Below are positions 13,372 through 25,200 of a stretch of DNA of 64,000 nt, one piece after another; position 1 is the stretch's first letter, and every line of letters begins with the position of its first letter. The translations under genes were made by a program, and so were the position numbers. This DNA is from Helopsaltes ochotensis (taxonomy: Eukaryota; Chordata; Aves; Passeriformes; Locustellidae), in assembly GCA_013400155.1 (NCBI GenBank), contig VXBM01000564.1, forward strand, positions 335,867 to 399,866, written 5' to 3'. The notes under the pieces are model-generated. The model searched no databases and had not been told where the DNA came from. It saw nothing but the letters and a program-made list of their open reading frames with translations.

Positions 13372-13412
13372 GTCTCTTTTAAGCACAGCTGTGATCCTAC
13401 AAAAATACAGCG

Positions 13413-13524
13413 TTAGAGTATAGTACACATTCTGTAGAAAAACCTGACATCAGGGGGTGAGCAGTCCTCTGGCAGTTTGGGGATCCCATCCAGCATTTTC
13501 AGGTTTGGCAAATTGGAGAACACA
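13413..13524 (-). CDS. LRR gene, last exon (C-terminal cap and stop)
   Basis: The acceptor is a tract ending ttgtctctctttaag, followed by one base that completes a Leu codon and then VFSNLPNLKMLDGIPKLPED. The LP.L..LDG pattern is the usual cap after the last SDS22-type repeat. The tail ends in MCTIL and a TAA at 13413-13415. Confidence 0.85.
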
Positions 13525-16500
13525 CTTAAAGAGAGACAAAAAGAACAAATAGAAATTGAGAAAAATAGTCTTGGGAAATGCTGAGAACAAAACAGACACT
13601 GATTAAAAAAAGAAACAGTGGATTCAAAAATATCTAAAATAGATTTGGGTTGTCGGAAATCTTGATTTGTCATTTGTTGCAGAATCTGTCTGATAAAGAG
13701 CTAATTAAAACTCTCAGATTTCGCTCCATTGCACCACTTTTGTATCCTCAGACTCAATAAAGCACTTCAAGAATCTGTCTTCCAACACTGAGAATGAACA
13801 TAATACCAGAGTTATAACAAACACTACCAACATTTAATTGCCCTAAGAACTGGCAGGTTGAGAGCAGAAACACAATTAGGAATGGTTAAAAGGTGGTTTT
13901 GTGCTTTTGTTCCCCTGGACTTTTAGATATGCAAATAAGATGTGAAATCCATCATTTAAAATCTACAAATCTACTTTTTCCCCTTCCATGCTGATATCTG
14001 CCCCCCTGCCTTTAGAGAGCACCAGCATCACCACCACGCTGCCAAAGGGATGCCCACAAGACTCAAGGGAAAGCACACTGGAAACTCAGAGAGGTTTGCA
14101 TTAAAAACCTCTTTTAAACTTTTCCTTTCTCTTTTCCCCCTCCCAGGAAGCGATGGGAGGAGATGTGTCCCATTTCAGACACGCTCTGCGAGCTTTATCT
14201 TTAAATTATCAACTCCTGGCTCTGTTTGTAGTGGGGGAAAACATGCAACCGTGCAGATTTTCCAAGAGTGAGACTTAGAACAGATTACATTCTCCTGAAT
14301 TTCCTTGGATTGGAATGTCTCGGATTAGAATTTCCATTTCCTCAGTGTCTGAGGCTGCTCTGTTCCACCTCCAGCACATCCCAAAGCCTGCAGCACAACT
14401 TTCACTGAGGGGCTGCTCGTGGCAGAGCAGCTTGCATAGGGGGGGGGACGGGGGGGAATCCAGAAAAATCAAATGAAGGGAACTTAATTTTCCCCTGCTT
14501 TCGCTCCCGTCTTTCAAGGCATCCTCCTGATTCCATCTCTGACATGTAACGCAATTTGTACCCACCGAGGGTACAATGGGACTGAAGGGAGTTGGACTAA
14601 TAGGTGGTTTCTATTAATAAAAGGCAATCTAATTTATCTGCCCTGCTCCCTCTCTCTTAACTTGATCCACGGCCTTAGCTCAGCTCCAGGACTGCCAGTC
14701 ATGCCATTGAAAAGCATCATCTGAATATCTGGGGGCTTTTATCACATAATAGCTCACTAACCCACGTTCCTGGAGCGTTTCAGAGCGTTGAAACTGTGGG
14801 AAATTGAAAGGTTTCTTTAGAAAGCCTGTTGGATTTGAGATCCTATTCCTTTGAAACTCTGACAAACACTTTTTTGTGTGTGTGTGTTTATCACTTTTGT
14901 TAGCCACGAGAGGGTCAGACTTACAGTTGTCTGTATCTTTCCTGGAACTCACAGGGATTCCTCCTGAGGATGAGGGATTCGAGTGGAGTGTGTCTCAAGT
15001 CTGAAATCCCACTCAGGGTTGTGATGTTGTTTTCAGCCAGAGATAAGTGCTGAATCTGAGGGATCTTTGGCAGCTGTTTGAAGGATGTAAAGTGGTTTTT
15101 ATTTACATTTAGCTCCCTGCATCTGTAAAGTACAAAGTGTATGGCATCACTGTCACATCTGGGACAGAATCCCTCCAACGGGGATGGGTTTTACACACTG
15201 CTTTTACATTTGTGCTGTTTTTGCCTAGTCATGGACCGCCAGATCAGTTCCCTACACTTTATATCCTTAATTTTTTTCTATTGTACAACAGATGCATCAT
15301 TTTTTTCTGCTCTCAATACTACAGCACTCCATACACCTAAATACACACCAGCAGAGGAGCAACAGATGGGTGGTAAAATAAATTTATGGTTGTCATGGTC
15401 GCGTTTGGCCTCTCTGCTTGGGTTATGTTCCACTGCCTCCTCACAGAGATTCCTTCTGTGTTCAACAACTTCCCCTTTTGGCAGGGATCCCCCTGAAGCT
15501 GACAGGACTCATTAATTATTCCCCAGGAGCAGAGGGGCCATCATCTGATCTCCTCACTGGATATTTCCAGCCTGGGGATGACATGAACTCAGAACAGCAA
15601 TCAACTGAGGGATTCTCAATCCAGTATCGTCCCCCAGGGCAGATTTGGCAGCTCTCGAGAGCCTGCTCCAGCTGTCACTTCGGTTAAAATTTTGATTTCT
15701 GTGATATTGCACAAAAATAGAAACAGGACATTTTGTCTACCTTGGCAACCTTATGGCACTTAGGTCTGTCAAAGAATTGTCCACCAACCAAAGCTTCTCC
15801 ACCCGAATTAATCTTCGGAGGATTCTTTGGAAGTTTTCCACCTGGTAAAGATCACCCAGGTCCTGGAAGGAAAGGTTCAACTCCTGGGAAGGGAAAAAGA
15901 AGAGAAATCACTTTTTTTTTCCTTGCTTTTTAATAGCTATATCATTAAATATAGGATTAGTCAGAGGTAGCTAAAATGAGAATACATTTTGTGCTGCTGC
16001 TCTTGTAACAACTGGTGGAACCAAGTGCCAAATTCACCTCAGAATGACAGTGATGGACTCCTTAATTCTTTGAAGGGAAGGAAGAAATCATCTCTCAAGC
16101 ATGAATTTTAGTGTCCCTCTCCTTCCCCTACGAGCAGGGTTACCAATGTGTGGGGAGGGAGCAGGACCAAGGGAGTGTGGCTTATTGGTTTGGCTTCTAA
16201 CTCATCTGGCACCAAAGTGCTGCCCAGCAGCCAGATATAAATATTCATGGAGTCCTCACAGAATGGTCTGGGTTGGCAGGGAATTTAAAATTCATCCAAT
16301 TCCACCCCCTGCCATAGCCAGGGACACCTTCCTTGCAGCAGGTTTTAACCTATTCAATGCAGCGAGCAGCCAGCACGTCATTATTGGGTTCCTTTACATC
16401 TACGGTCCAAAGTGTTAATGAGAAAGTTTTACAGCACAGTTTTCCCAGTTCTCTTGCAGCCTCTTTTCCCATTTCTCTGTGTCGGTTACTTGTTTTCTTC

Positions 16501-17602
16501 TTTTCAGAGTATGTTCCTCTTTTCTGAAAAACAGCTCTTCTTCTGAGGGCCCTGGTCAGAGAAAAAGATTTACAGTGGAGGATGTGATGCAGAATTGGCA
16601 CTTAGTCACTTCCTGGAAGAATAAATACATGTATTGCTGGGAAGGTCCTGTAATGAAGAAATATATATAATATTATAGGTGTGTAAGTTTCCAGGCTTCT
16701 GAGATATAAATTAATGGAAAAATTTTTCTACCATTTCCAGGTCCATAATTCAGCCAGCAATCCAAAGTCGTGATGATTTTGTGCATGGCTGGTGAATGAC
16801 AGATCGGCTACAGCTCAGAATGAAAACTATTTCTGAAGGGCTGTTCATAAGGATGTGAGTTCTGAAACCCTTCTCACTCCTTGCAGTTAGCCTTTGATTG
16901 TCCTGAGAAAGGAAAATGTTTGCAGCTTCCAGAGCAGTGACCGGGATCAACAGCCCCGCTCCAAATCTCATTTGTATGGAGGCAGACACAAACTGGGGAC
17001 TTCAACTCTTAATGAAATGTTTGGAGCTATGGACACCTTCAAATTCCTGATTAAAGGCTGGAAATTTTCCACTGTTTACTCCCAAACATGCAAATACTGG
17101 AATTTAAACCCCATCTGTTCTTGAGCGTGTCTGTAGATTGTGATTGAGCCAATTTCGTCTTAAAACACAATGTATGTGCCACTGTTTGCAGGACTGGGTT
17201 TCCCTCTGGCTTTCTTGCGTTCTGGGCAGTCAAATGTTAATGAACTTTTGACAGAAGCAATCAGCACCACATTAATACTAAAAATTTTCAGTTTGCGGTT
17301 CAGGCGGTTGTTTTTCGTTTTGGAAATCACGAAGGATAATTTCCCAATGATTCCAAAAGACGAGCGAGCGTGGGCACTACGAGGTGAAATCCTGCCCCTT
17401 TCCAAAAGGATGGCAAGCTCCGTGATTTAAGCTCATCACTTTCAAGGATGCACTCTTTGACTCAGTAGAGCTGGGGCTGAAATGTCAAAGTGTCTTTTTG
17501 ATCTTTACCTTCCCTCACTCGAGGACAGCGGAGCTGATTTCCTCGAACACCGCGTTCCTCTAGGTCACACCAGCCAAGGTACTTGAAGGAGTCAGAAGGA
17601 AG
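13413..17602 (-). CDS. Leucine-rich-repeat protein, C-terminal part (LRRC77-like; 5' end not found)
   Basis: Four minus-strand exons join in frame: 17602-17519, 15883-15741, 15122-14925 and 13524-13413. Together they make 537 nt, 178 codons plus a TAA stop. The joined protein has about four SDS22-like repeats of roughly 22 residues: the first around VEKLWLVDNSLTDLS, then CRELNVNKNHFTSF, IQHLSLAENNITTLSGIS and PLESLILRRNPCEF. A C-terminal cap follows (LVFSNLPNLKMLDGIPKL). Each exon has a pyrimidine tract with AG and a GT donor, and phases fit throughout (0, 2, 2). No frame-breaking change is seen. The start codon and N-terminal exons are missing, so it is partial. I recall a human pseudogene, LRRC77P, between SERPINI1 and GOLIM4; position and type fit, but the symbol is not proved, so I leave it blank. 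Function unknown; LRR modules of this type bind proteins. Confidence 0.82.
14439..14456 (+). other. G9-AC-G7 tract (possible G-quadruplex) in the last LRR-gene intron
   Basis: Nine G (14439-14447), then AC, then seven G (14450-14456). Sixteen G in 18 bases can supply four G-triplets with very short loops. On the transcribed minus strand the RNA would be C-rich, so any quadruplex would form in the non-template DNA. Confidence 0.6.
14925..15122 (-). CDS. LRR gene, internal exon with the core repeats
   Basis: This 198-nt exon lies between an acceptor 'tttgtactttacag' and a consensus donor CT|GTAAGT at 14924. It encodes the repeats CRELNVNKNHFTSFKQLP, IQHLSLAENNITTLSGIS and PLESLILRRNPCEF, with the LxxLxLxxN consensus clear in each. 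Exon length is a multiple of three (phase 2 in and out). Confidence 0.92.
15741..15883 (-). CDS. LRR gene, internal exon
   Basis: 143 nt, with acceptor 'ttttcccttcccag' and donor CCAAG|GTAGAC. It begins in phase 0 with ELNLSFQDLGDLYQVEN and continues with a full repeat VEKLWLVDNSLTDLSAIRL. The final AG plus the first A of the next exon make Arg, giving the continuous LPRCRELNV. Confidence 0.88.
16255..16345 (-). mobile_element. CR1 LINE 3' fragment, antisense
   Basis: Plus-strand 'cacagaatggtctgggttgg' followed by 'catccaattccaccccctgc' and 'catagccagggacacctt' is the reverse complement of the CR1 3' end. It lies in the LRR-gene intron and is diverged. Confidence 0.78.
17519..17602 (-). CDS. 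LRR gene, most upstream exon identified
   Basis: 84 nt, phase 0 at both ends, preceded by a 13-T tract and AAG. It encodes LPSDSFKYLGWCDLEERGVR and then GNQLRCPR. The donor CGA|GTGAGG is chosen because it keeps the frame into the next exon. A second, stronger-looking donor 12 bases downstream (GAAG|GTAAAG) would give a frameshift to an early stop. No repeat consensus is visible in this exon, so it is the least certain of the four. Confidence 0.62.
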
Positions 17603-18550
17603 CTTAAAAAAAAAAAAAATCCAAATAAAGATGTAAAAGAATCAGTAAAAGCTCCTCAGGTTTTGACACTGTGCTTTCTCTTATTTCTGGCCTTATTACA
17701 GCAGAAATCCCCCCAGTCAGAGCCATATGCAGGAGCTGGCGAATGCTGTGGGAATTCACACTTGAGTGCAGTTTGCCCCAGCTCGTCCTGGTCAGCTCCA
17801 ATAAATTGGCTCAAATATTGGAGAGAGCCTTCTCAGGGCTCATTATCCACCTGCCCGTGGCAGCAGTTTGGTGCCCAGAGCTCGGGGCAAACCCCCTGCC
17901 ACAGCCGGCCCCAAAGAACTGGATCTTATTTTAATTCCACCCCAGTTTTGGAAGATAAAAGGAGACAAAATCTGCTTCAAAGCTGAGGAAGAGGTTTCTG
18001 CCTTAGCTCCTCTTTGTCCGTGTCTCTTTTCTGCAGGCCTGCAATCAGACTGGAAAGCCCAACACTTACTGGGAAAGGGAGCCTGGAGTCCCAGCTCTGC
18101 CCGAGGATTCCCGTGTTTTGGGGTAAAACAGGTGGGATGGCGTGTGCCTCGCTGAGGATGGAGCAGCAGGAGGAGTAGGATTTAAAGAACTTCTGATTGC
18201 TTGGAGGCAGACCTGAGGAGCTAGAGAGGAGATGTTAAGCCAGTGCAGATTCTGCCTAGAGAAATGCAAATTTTATTGGTTTTGCTTTATAGTCACAGCA
18301 AATAATTACAGAAAATACAGAATAGCTGGGGGTAGGACTTGCCAGCAGACAGCAGCCACATCCTGAGGCCAAACCATGGGCTATCCCCTCACCCCTCACC
18401 TGAGCTGCCTTTCCTTACTCACAGGGGCCCTTCACAGATGTGTGCAAACACCAGAGAGAGGAATTTACTGCCAGTTTGTTAGAAAAACCGAATCTTGGAG
18501 AAAATTGAGAGCTGAACTTGTCCAACGGCGTGATGTTTTTGTTCCCTTCT

Positions 18551-18900
18551 GCCCAGGAGTGTGGACTGTTCAGCACAGCAAGAACCACACAGGACACTCG
18601 ATGAGGAGAAGGACCCAAAAGAGGCCTTTTGTTTATTCTTTCTTTCTTAAGTAGACCTCAGGTCCATGCCAGGGATTGGATGAGAAGGTGAACACCTCTC
18701 CTCTCCACTGGCCCAGCTGACGGTCAGTCAGTACAATTTGCATCTAAAGGTATGTGATGTTTACCAATCCATTCCCCAAACAAACCCTATCTTACAGATA
18801 ACACCAGCGTGAGAAAGGCAAAGCACTGCCTAAACATTGAGGATTCTGACTCCATTCTAAAAGCTAAGAAACACACCAGAAAGGCTGCAAGAATCAGGGC
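18551..18900 (-). repeat. LTR-like interspersed repeat, segment B (copy 1)
   Basis: Nearly identical to 47363-47719. Shared landmarks are 'ggactgttcagcacagcaag', 'gacactcgatgaggagaagg', 'ccagggattggatgagaagg', 'gctgacggtcagtcagtaca' and 'aacaccagcgtgagaaaggc'. A few substitutions and a 6-7 bp length difference near the left end separate the copies. Minus-strand AATAAA is present (plus tttatt near 18631), so the likely sense strand is minus. Here it lacks segment A. Confidence 0.75.
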
Positions 18901-19093
18901 AACACAGGAGAGCCCTGCTTTTATGGATCTGGGTTGGACGAAAAAATACCTCAGTTATTTGTTTTATTCCATTGCACACGTGTTTTAACTCATTATTTTA
19001 CTAGTATTAGTATATTTATTTTAATCTCTTGGATATGTTCTAGGGGATTCTGAAAGATCTGGAGAAAAGCTGAGCTTTGTTCAACAGAGTCTT

Positions 19094-19290
19094 CAAATCA
19101 CAGAATCCTTAGTGCTGGGCAAGACCTCCAAAGTTACCAAGTCAATCTTCAGTTTGAAGTCGTGTGTTCTCTTAGTCCCTTGCCTAAGAGCACTTCCAAA
19201 AGTCACATTTTAAATACCCCAAATGGGGCAATTCCTCCAGTTGTGCTTCAGAGGGATTGAAGACCTTGCAGACTGGCAGCTGCAGTTTAG
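19094..19290 (-). mobile_element. Old CR1 LINE fragment, antisense
   Basis: Plus strand reads 'aaatcacagaatccttagtg', then 'ggcaagacctccaaagttac' and 'aagtcaatcttcag', the reverse complement of a diverged CR1 3' end (sense: ...GAT..TT..GGTCTTTTCC..). The outer boundary toward 19290 is uncertain. Confidence 0.6.
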
Positions 19291-22200
19291 GAATTTACCA
19301 CGGAATACTTGAAAACACTGATTTAATTTAGTCAGGGTGTGCATCCAGCACTGTAATTTGACATTTACTCCACAGGCTGAAGGAGCTCTTGCCAGGGAGC
19401 TCAGCTGTCAGTCAGCATCATAAAACAACCGGAGTCAGGAGCAGAAATACGGAATAAAAAGGCAGCTTTAAGATGGATTGGAGAGGAAGGCAAAGGAGGT
19501 CTCACGCTGGGAGGAACAGACGGGCTGAACAGAGCCCTGGTTAAAAGGGACAATTACGGATTATCCCAAACCCTCATGAGGAGACGAGTCCCGGTGACCT
19601 CAGTGCAGGAGCAGCTCTGACAAAGAGCTCCGCTCCCTTTGCTTTATGGTGGGGCTCTAATGGGGTCAGACCAGCCCCGGTGAACTGTAGGTGACTTCCA
19701 GGAAGGTGTGAGCTCAGCGTTTTGGGAAATAGCAGCTATTTACTGAGACACTTTCGAGGTCACCTGCAGGCAAGCAGCCCCCCGTGGGAGTTCGCAGGAG
19801 TTCACACACAGCAGCCCTGTGAGAAGAGGATTTGCATTGGGTAAGGAGGGAAAAAAAACCCTCCAGAAAATAAAAAAAAAGTGATGGGAATTCTTGTTTA
19901 GCTGTGTCTTGGTGTTTGTTCTGCCTTTACCTCCTTGTATGTTAAATGAGATCAGACCAAAGGAATTTGTGGGAACTCTTTTGTGTTTAAGAAAAAGATC
20001 TGTTATTTTTCTCAGTGTGGAGGTGATCTTTTAGGATGTATTCAAGTGACTATTTATAACTGCAAGACTTTTCAAAAGCTACCTTCCTCTCAGCCAGATA
20101 CTACCTCCTCCGCTGAGACAGGAATACACACTCCCAGTCCCTGGAAATGTGGGATAAAACATTTCAGCTGAGCCATTTACCATGATAGCTGTTCTGATCT
20201 CCTGGCAGGAAACCCACTCACAAAATTCTGTATCGGTGACGGCAAATAAAACATAAAGTTCCAAAAAAAAAAAAAAAGTGATGGGTACAACTTCCCCAAT
20301 CAGGTGGGCAGTGAGATTTCCATGGGAAAGAGCGACAGAAAGAAACATCTTTCATCTCAAAACTGCCTGAGTTTAATAAGCACCAGCTGGACCCCCACAT
20401 TCTGTGACTGCAGATTTTTTTTTTCTGGAGGAGCCAGTGGCACACAGCTCTTCTCTCCCTTGCTTTGTTTACCTTCCTATTTTGCTGCAAAGCTGATGCA
20501 AAAGGAGCGGCAGTGAACGAGGCAGGATGCAATTCCAAGCAATTACAGATCGCACAATACATGAAAGGAACAAAATTTCCTGCCTTGATTGTGAGGCCCC
20601 TCGGCTGGATATGAATCTCCAATGGCACCTCGGGGAGCAGCACACTAGATTATGTCAAGCATTAAGGGGGAAAAAAATTAGATTCATGATGTCTGTCCAG
20701 GCTGAGTCATTTCCTCTCACTTCGCCTGCAGTGAGAAATTGGTGGTTATCATAAATCATGGACCTAAATTCTTATGAGAGAAGAATTAATTTCACTAATG
20801 GAAACCCTCTGTGGCGATTGCATTCCTCCCTTCTCCCTCTTTTTGGGGGCTGTGGGGGAGTATTTATGATGTCTTTTAAGCAGAGGTACTTGACTATATT
20901 TTAAGAATTCTATAATCGAGGTTTGGAAAGGAAACTTCAAAAGGTAATGGGGGGAAAAAAAATCTTGTGTGTGACCAGTTTCTAATTTCTGAGGCTGGCC
21001 CTCAGTCCAGTTCCTATCGTGGCTACAGCTTTGCTGCCAACACCAAATCCAGGTACAACATCATTTTTTTCATCTCAATAATGAACAAAACCTCCCAAAA
21101 TTCTACCAAACAATTCTTTGCCGGCACCCTGAAGTCTGGAGTGCTCCGTGTGAGCTGACAGGAGGGAGCCCAGGCAGTGGGGTAGCACTGGAAGCACTCA
21201 AGGCTAACCCCTGGTACTTTACGTTTTTCTCCTCCGTGGAAGCCCCGGCGAGGAATTCAGTGCCTGGAGAGCTTTGCAAGCTGTCAGCCACGAGAACAGA
21301 GCAGCTCCTGCCTTTGTCAGAACAGGACTGAGGAGATCCCAGCCATTCCTGGGCACACCGTGCACCGCTGAGCTCCCTGCCCACAGCCCCACCCCAGCAG
21401 GGTGTCTGTGGCTGGGAAATGTCCTCCTCTCGCTGACACCTCGCCAGGTTCCCCTAGAGCCCAGAGTGCTCCAGCCTCCCTGACTGCGGTGCATTGGAGC
21501 CCAGCTGCCTTCGGTGCAGGATGCAACAAAAGCCCAAGAAAGACTTGGAAGAGCTGAAGCTGAGCTGCTTCTGAAACGACACCAGTGAAAGACGTCAAGG
21601 GAGAAACAGAGTGAAAAGCCCCTCCCGTGTGTGTTTTAGGTATTTGGCTGTTAAAAAAGGAGCGTCAGTCAAAAGATTCCTTTCTCCTGATAAAGCAGCA
21701 GCCTCGACAACCGAACGTCTGAGACTCTACAGCACAGCTCTGCTGCACGGAAAACGGGAAGCTCAGCTAAAGAGGAGTAAAGATAAAGGAGGTTATGAGC
21801 AAACCCTTGCATTTGGGATTTTGAAAAGCTTTTTGTCCCAGCCTTTTGAGCAGTTTTGGTCTAACTTCCCACAGCCTTATCCCCAGCTGCTCTCCAGGAA
21901 TCAGCGTCCTTGAGCAGGCTTAGCTCTCACTGCCTTCCCCTTAAATAATCTGCAATGCCCTGGATAAAAGGTTTGGGAGCAAGTAGTAGGGCTGTTTATA
22001 CTAGCTCTTCACATATCCAGAGCCAGAATTCCCGTGGTGCTTGCTGCATCCCACAGAATCACAGCCCATATCTGGTGGAAAGGCCCCTGCTCCCGTGTGG
22101 TTGATCTCAGCAAAGTCTGGCCAGGTTCTTATTTAGCAGCAAAGAGCTCTCAGTTCATTCAGTCCTGATACCATGGAAGTGAAAAACGTGGGCTGTTCTA

Positions 22201-25200
22201 AAGGAAGGAGCCAAATCCGATGTGTTTAAAGATCATCTTCAAGGAATATAAAACAAAATCCAAACTAGAGAAACTCAGAAAAGAGCAATAAATCCTCCCA
22301 AAGCGAAGAGTTTGTGTCACTGGGTGAGAGCTGCTGATTTTGCAGGCTCTAAGAGAGCTGGTGCTGGATCTGCCCAAACCACCTGCTGCTTGCTCCCAGC
22401 TTCCAAACACCCAATTATTTAAGTTGTCCCAGTCAATGGCCAACGCCAAAGCCATCCACATAAACCAACTGCAGGGGTAACTCACCAACACACTTCGTGC
22501 AAGTATTTAAAAGATGGCAAAAGATGGCAAAGTAAATGCACAAAATTTACTGCTCCAGAGCAGCTCTGCTTGTATGCAAACATTTATTATGGGAACTCTC
22601 TGAACTTGGGAGAGTAGAAGATATGGACATAGTGTTTGCATGCTCTATTACCTTTCAATTATTTTTATAGGAGTTTTATGACACATTATGCAACATTTTG
22701 AAGCAGTTCTTTTGAGCGTAATTTAGTGACAAACACACCTGTAAGTTATGGCTACAAAGCATCCCTGCTGATAGCTGTAACATCAATTATCTTGCTTTAT
22801 GCTTCATAAAATTGCACCCCCCCCACCCCAAAGACATAATTAACTTAATTAGGTCCTATCACCATAATGATACACTCTTAGCATATTAACGAACGTATTC
22901 CTCATGGATCCAACAAATCCCACATCCCAGTCCACACATTTTTACAACAAACTCAACATTTTTTTTTTCGGTCGGGACAGCTTTTCCTTTCAGCAATCAG
23001 GCAATGACACCGAGGAAAAACAACTCTGTTTGAATTCCTGCTTTCCCTGCACTGCAATCTCCCTTAGCAATACCGGCTGGTAGGTTTTAAAAAGACACTC
23101 AATCCTGTAACTCTATCCTTGTTGTCAAAGCATGTCAAGCAATGAGTACAGGTTCGTGTCTCCTTGCACCCTCCTACCTTTCAGACATGTCTGGCTGCTG
23201 CATAAAATCCTCACATCTCGCACGGGGCTATTTGTCTACAGGCAGGGCTTATCTCCCCATCTCTGCCCTTGCACAGGGAGGCATTTCCAGGGTTCTGGAG
23301 AGGGGGAACCTGCCGGGATCCTGGCCGGGGCCGGATGGATTCACTGTCTCCAAGGAGACGCTGTCACCTCGCAACGCAGTCTCGTTAGGAGCTTTTGTTA
23401 CCAATCTCTTAAGCACACCAAACAAATTCCTGGGCTGATCCAGCTGGTGTCAGCGAGCTGTCTTTCCAGAAGGTGCCTAAAGGTAGGTTGGTGATACCTG
23501 TAGCAGGATACGTGATCGTCCAGCTGGATCTCTGCTCCGCTCGCTCCGCTTTCACCAGTCGCTCTCACGGTTTTGCCCACTTGAAGTTCATAATCTCGTT
23601 GCCTAAAAGATCTCCTGCTTCATTAAGGGCTTGTTAAATGCCTCGTTAATGTATCTGTTGGGTGAAAAGAATGTACTTAAAGAGGCTCACATTTTATGCA
23701 ATGTTCAGGAAAGTTCGTTGCGAGCGCCTCTTTGCGCTGTTGGGCGTTCTTGCTGAATTTGAACGTGCTCAGCCATTTTAGGAAAATCTTCCAGGTTTCC
23801 TTCTTCGAGTTTGCAGCTGAGAATGAAAACAAGAGAATCTTCTCTTGGTGGGAACCAACAGGTCAGGTTTGGTTTTTTTGTCTGTTTTCACGTTGTATTT
23901 TTCTTAAGACATTAAAGCTGCAGGTTCTGAGAGTCAGCCCAGTGAATTATTCCCTTCAAAATGCCTTTGATTTTTGTTTGTTCACCCGAGGTGCAGATGC
24001 TGGCAGGGTTCCAGGGTGGAATTGCAGCAGCCCAGTGAGGTTGTGGGCGCTGGTTAGGCCCTGCTGGAGTTCACGGATGGCTTTTAAACTCCAGCAGCAG
24101 TGATGGAACCGGGTTTTAGAGGAAGGTTACAGTGGAGCTGTAAATCTCACCCTATTGATCTGCGACTCCCACACCACAGGCACAGCTCCTTCCTCACTTG
24201 AGCTCCCGGGCTCTGTACTGAAAAGAGAGGGGATAAATAGGTTAAAATCAATGTGGAAAAAGTACACAACCCCCTCTGCCCAGGGATATTCAATTGGAAA
24301 TGCCGTACACTCAAAACCTCTGTGGTTAAGACTTCTACCTTTCGGCTCCTTCACAGAAAAATTATTCCTTATCCTCCTTTTCTTTCACATTTCTCTTTTC
24401 TCTTTTTGGTCATTAAAAAAGGCTGATCATTACAAGGCCTGGCTGTACAGGAAGGTCTGAGCTTTCCCCAATGGTTGCTGAAGGCTTCAAAACCTCCTCT
24501 TAGAAATTCTGCTGGCAATTTTCACCGTGCTGGTAAGGCAGAGGGGAATAATGGTAATTAGAGAATTTCAGCTCCGTGCACAGGCATTCTGTGGTTCCAA
24601 ATGTTGAACTGACAGATCGTTATGTGAAATTTAACAAAGTAGTCACTCCACACAGGTTTCATTAAAACTTTATGTGCTAAGAACTGAGTTTATTACGGGG
24701 TGGGCGAGGACGGGCTGTTAAGAGATTCATCAGGTCACTTGAGCGAATCATTCCTCTGTCTGCTAAGAATAAAGAAATTAATATCTAAATCAAACGAGAT
24801 TGTAATTTGGGGCCTTCCTACTTGCCATTTTTCCTCTGTCTATAAAATGAAAGGTATTGGTCCCCATCACAGCCTAATGGGCTTCAGATCTTTTATGGCA
24901 AATGTATTCCTCGTAAAGCCCATGAAAAATTATCTCTGTGCTATTTCAGAGGAACGACATATTTTACATGGTGTCGGCCTTTCCATTATAAACACTATTT
25001 TTCAGATCTTTACAACCTGCCCATAAAAATGTGCTTCTGACAGGAAATTCAGTAGTGTATCCCAGCCCTGCAAGAAAGAAATAGTTTTTCCCACTTTATG
25101 TAATTTTCACCAGTAATTTTGTCTTTGGATTGGGTAAATACAGGGTGGGCATCGGTCTCTACCCTGTACCTCTCACATCTTTTTTTGTCCTGTTGGTTCT

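Noticed and set aside
16750..16989. Possible extra minus-strand exon of the LRR gene, after an acceptor ending tttcctttctcag
   Set aside because: It is open in a usable frame but has no good donor before the stop and no LRR consensus.
22050..22135. Possible antisense CR1 tip ('cacagaatcacagcccatat...')
   Set aside because: Only the first dozen bases resemble the CR1 end; the rest does not follow the consensus.
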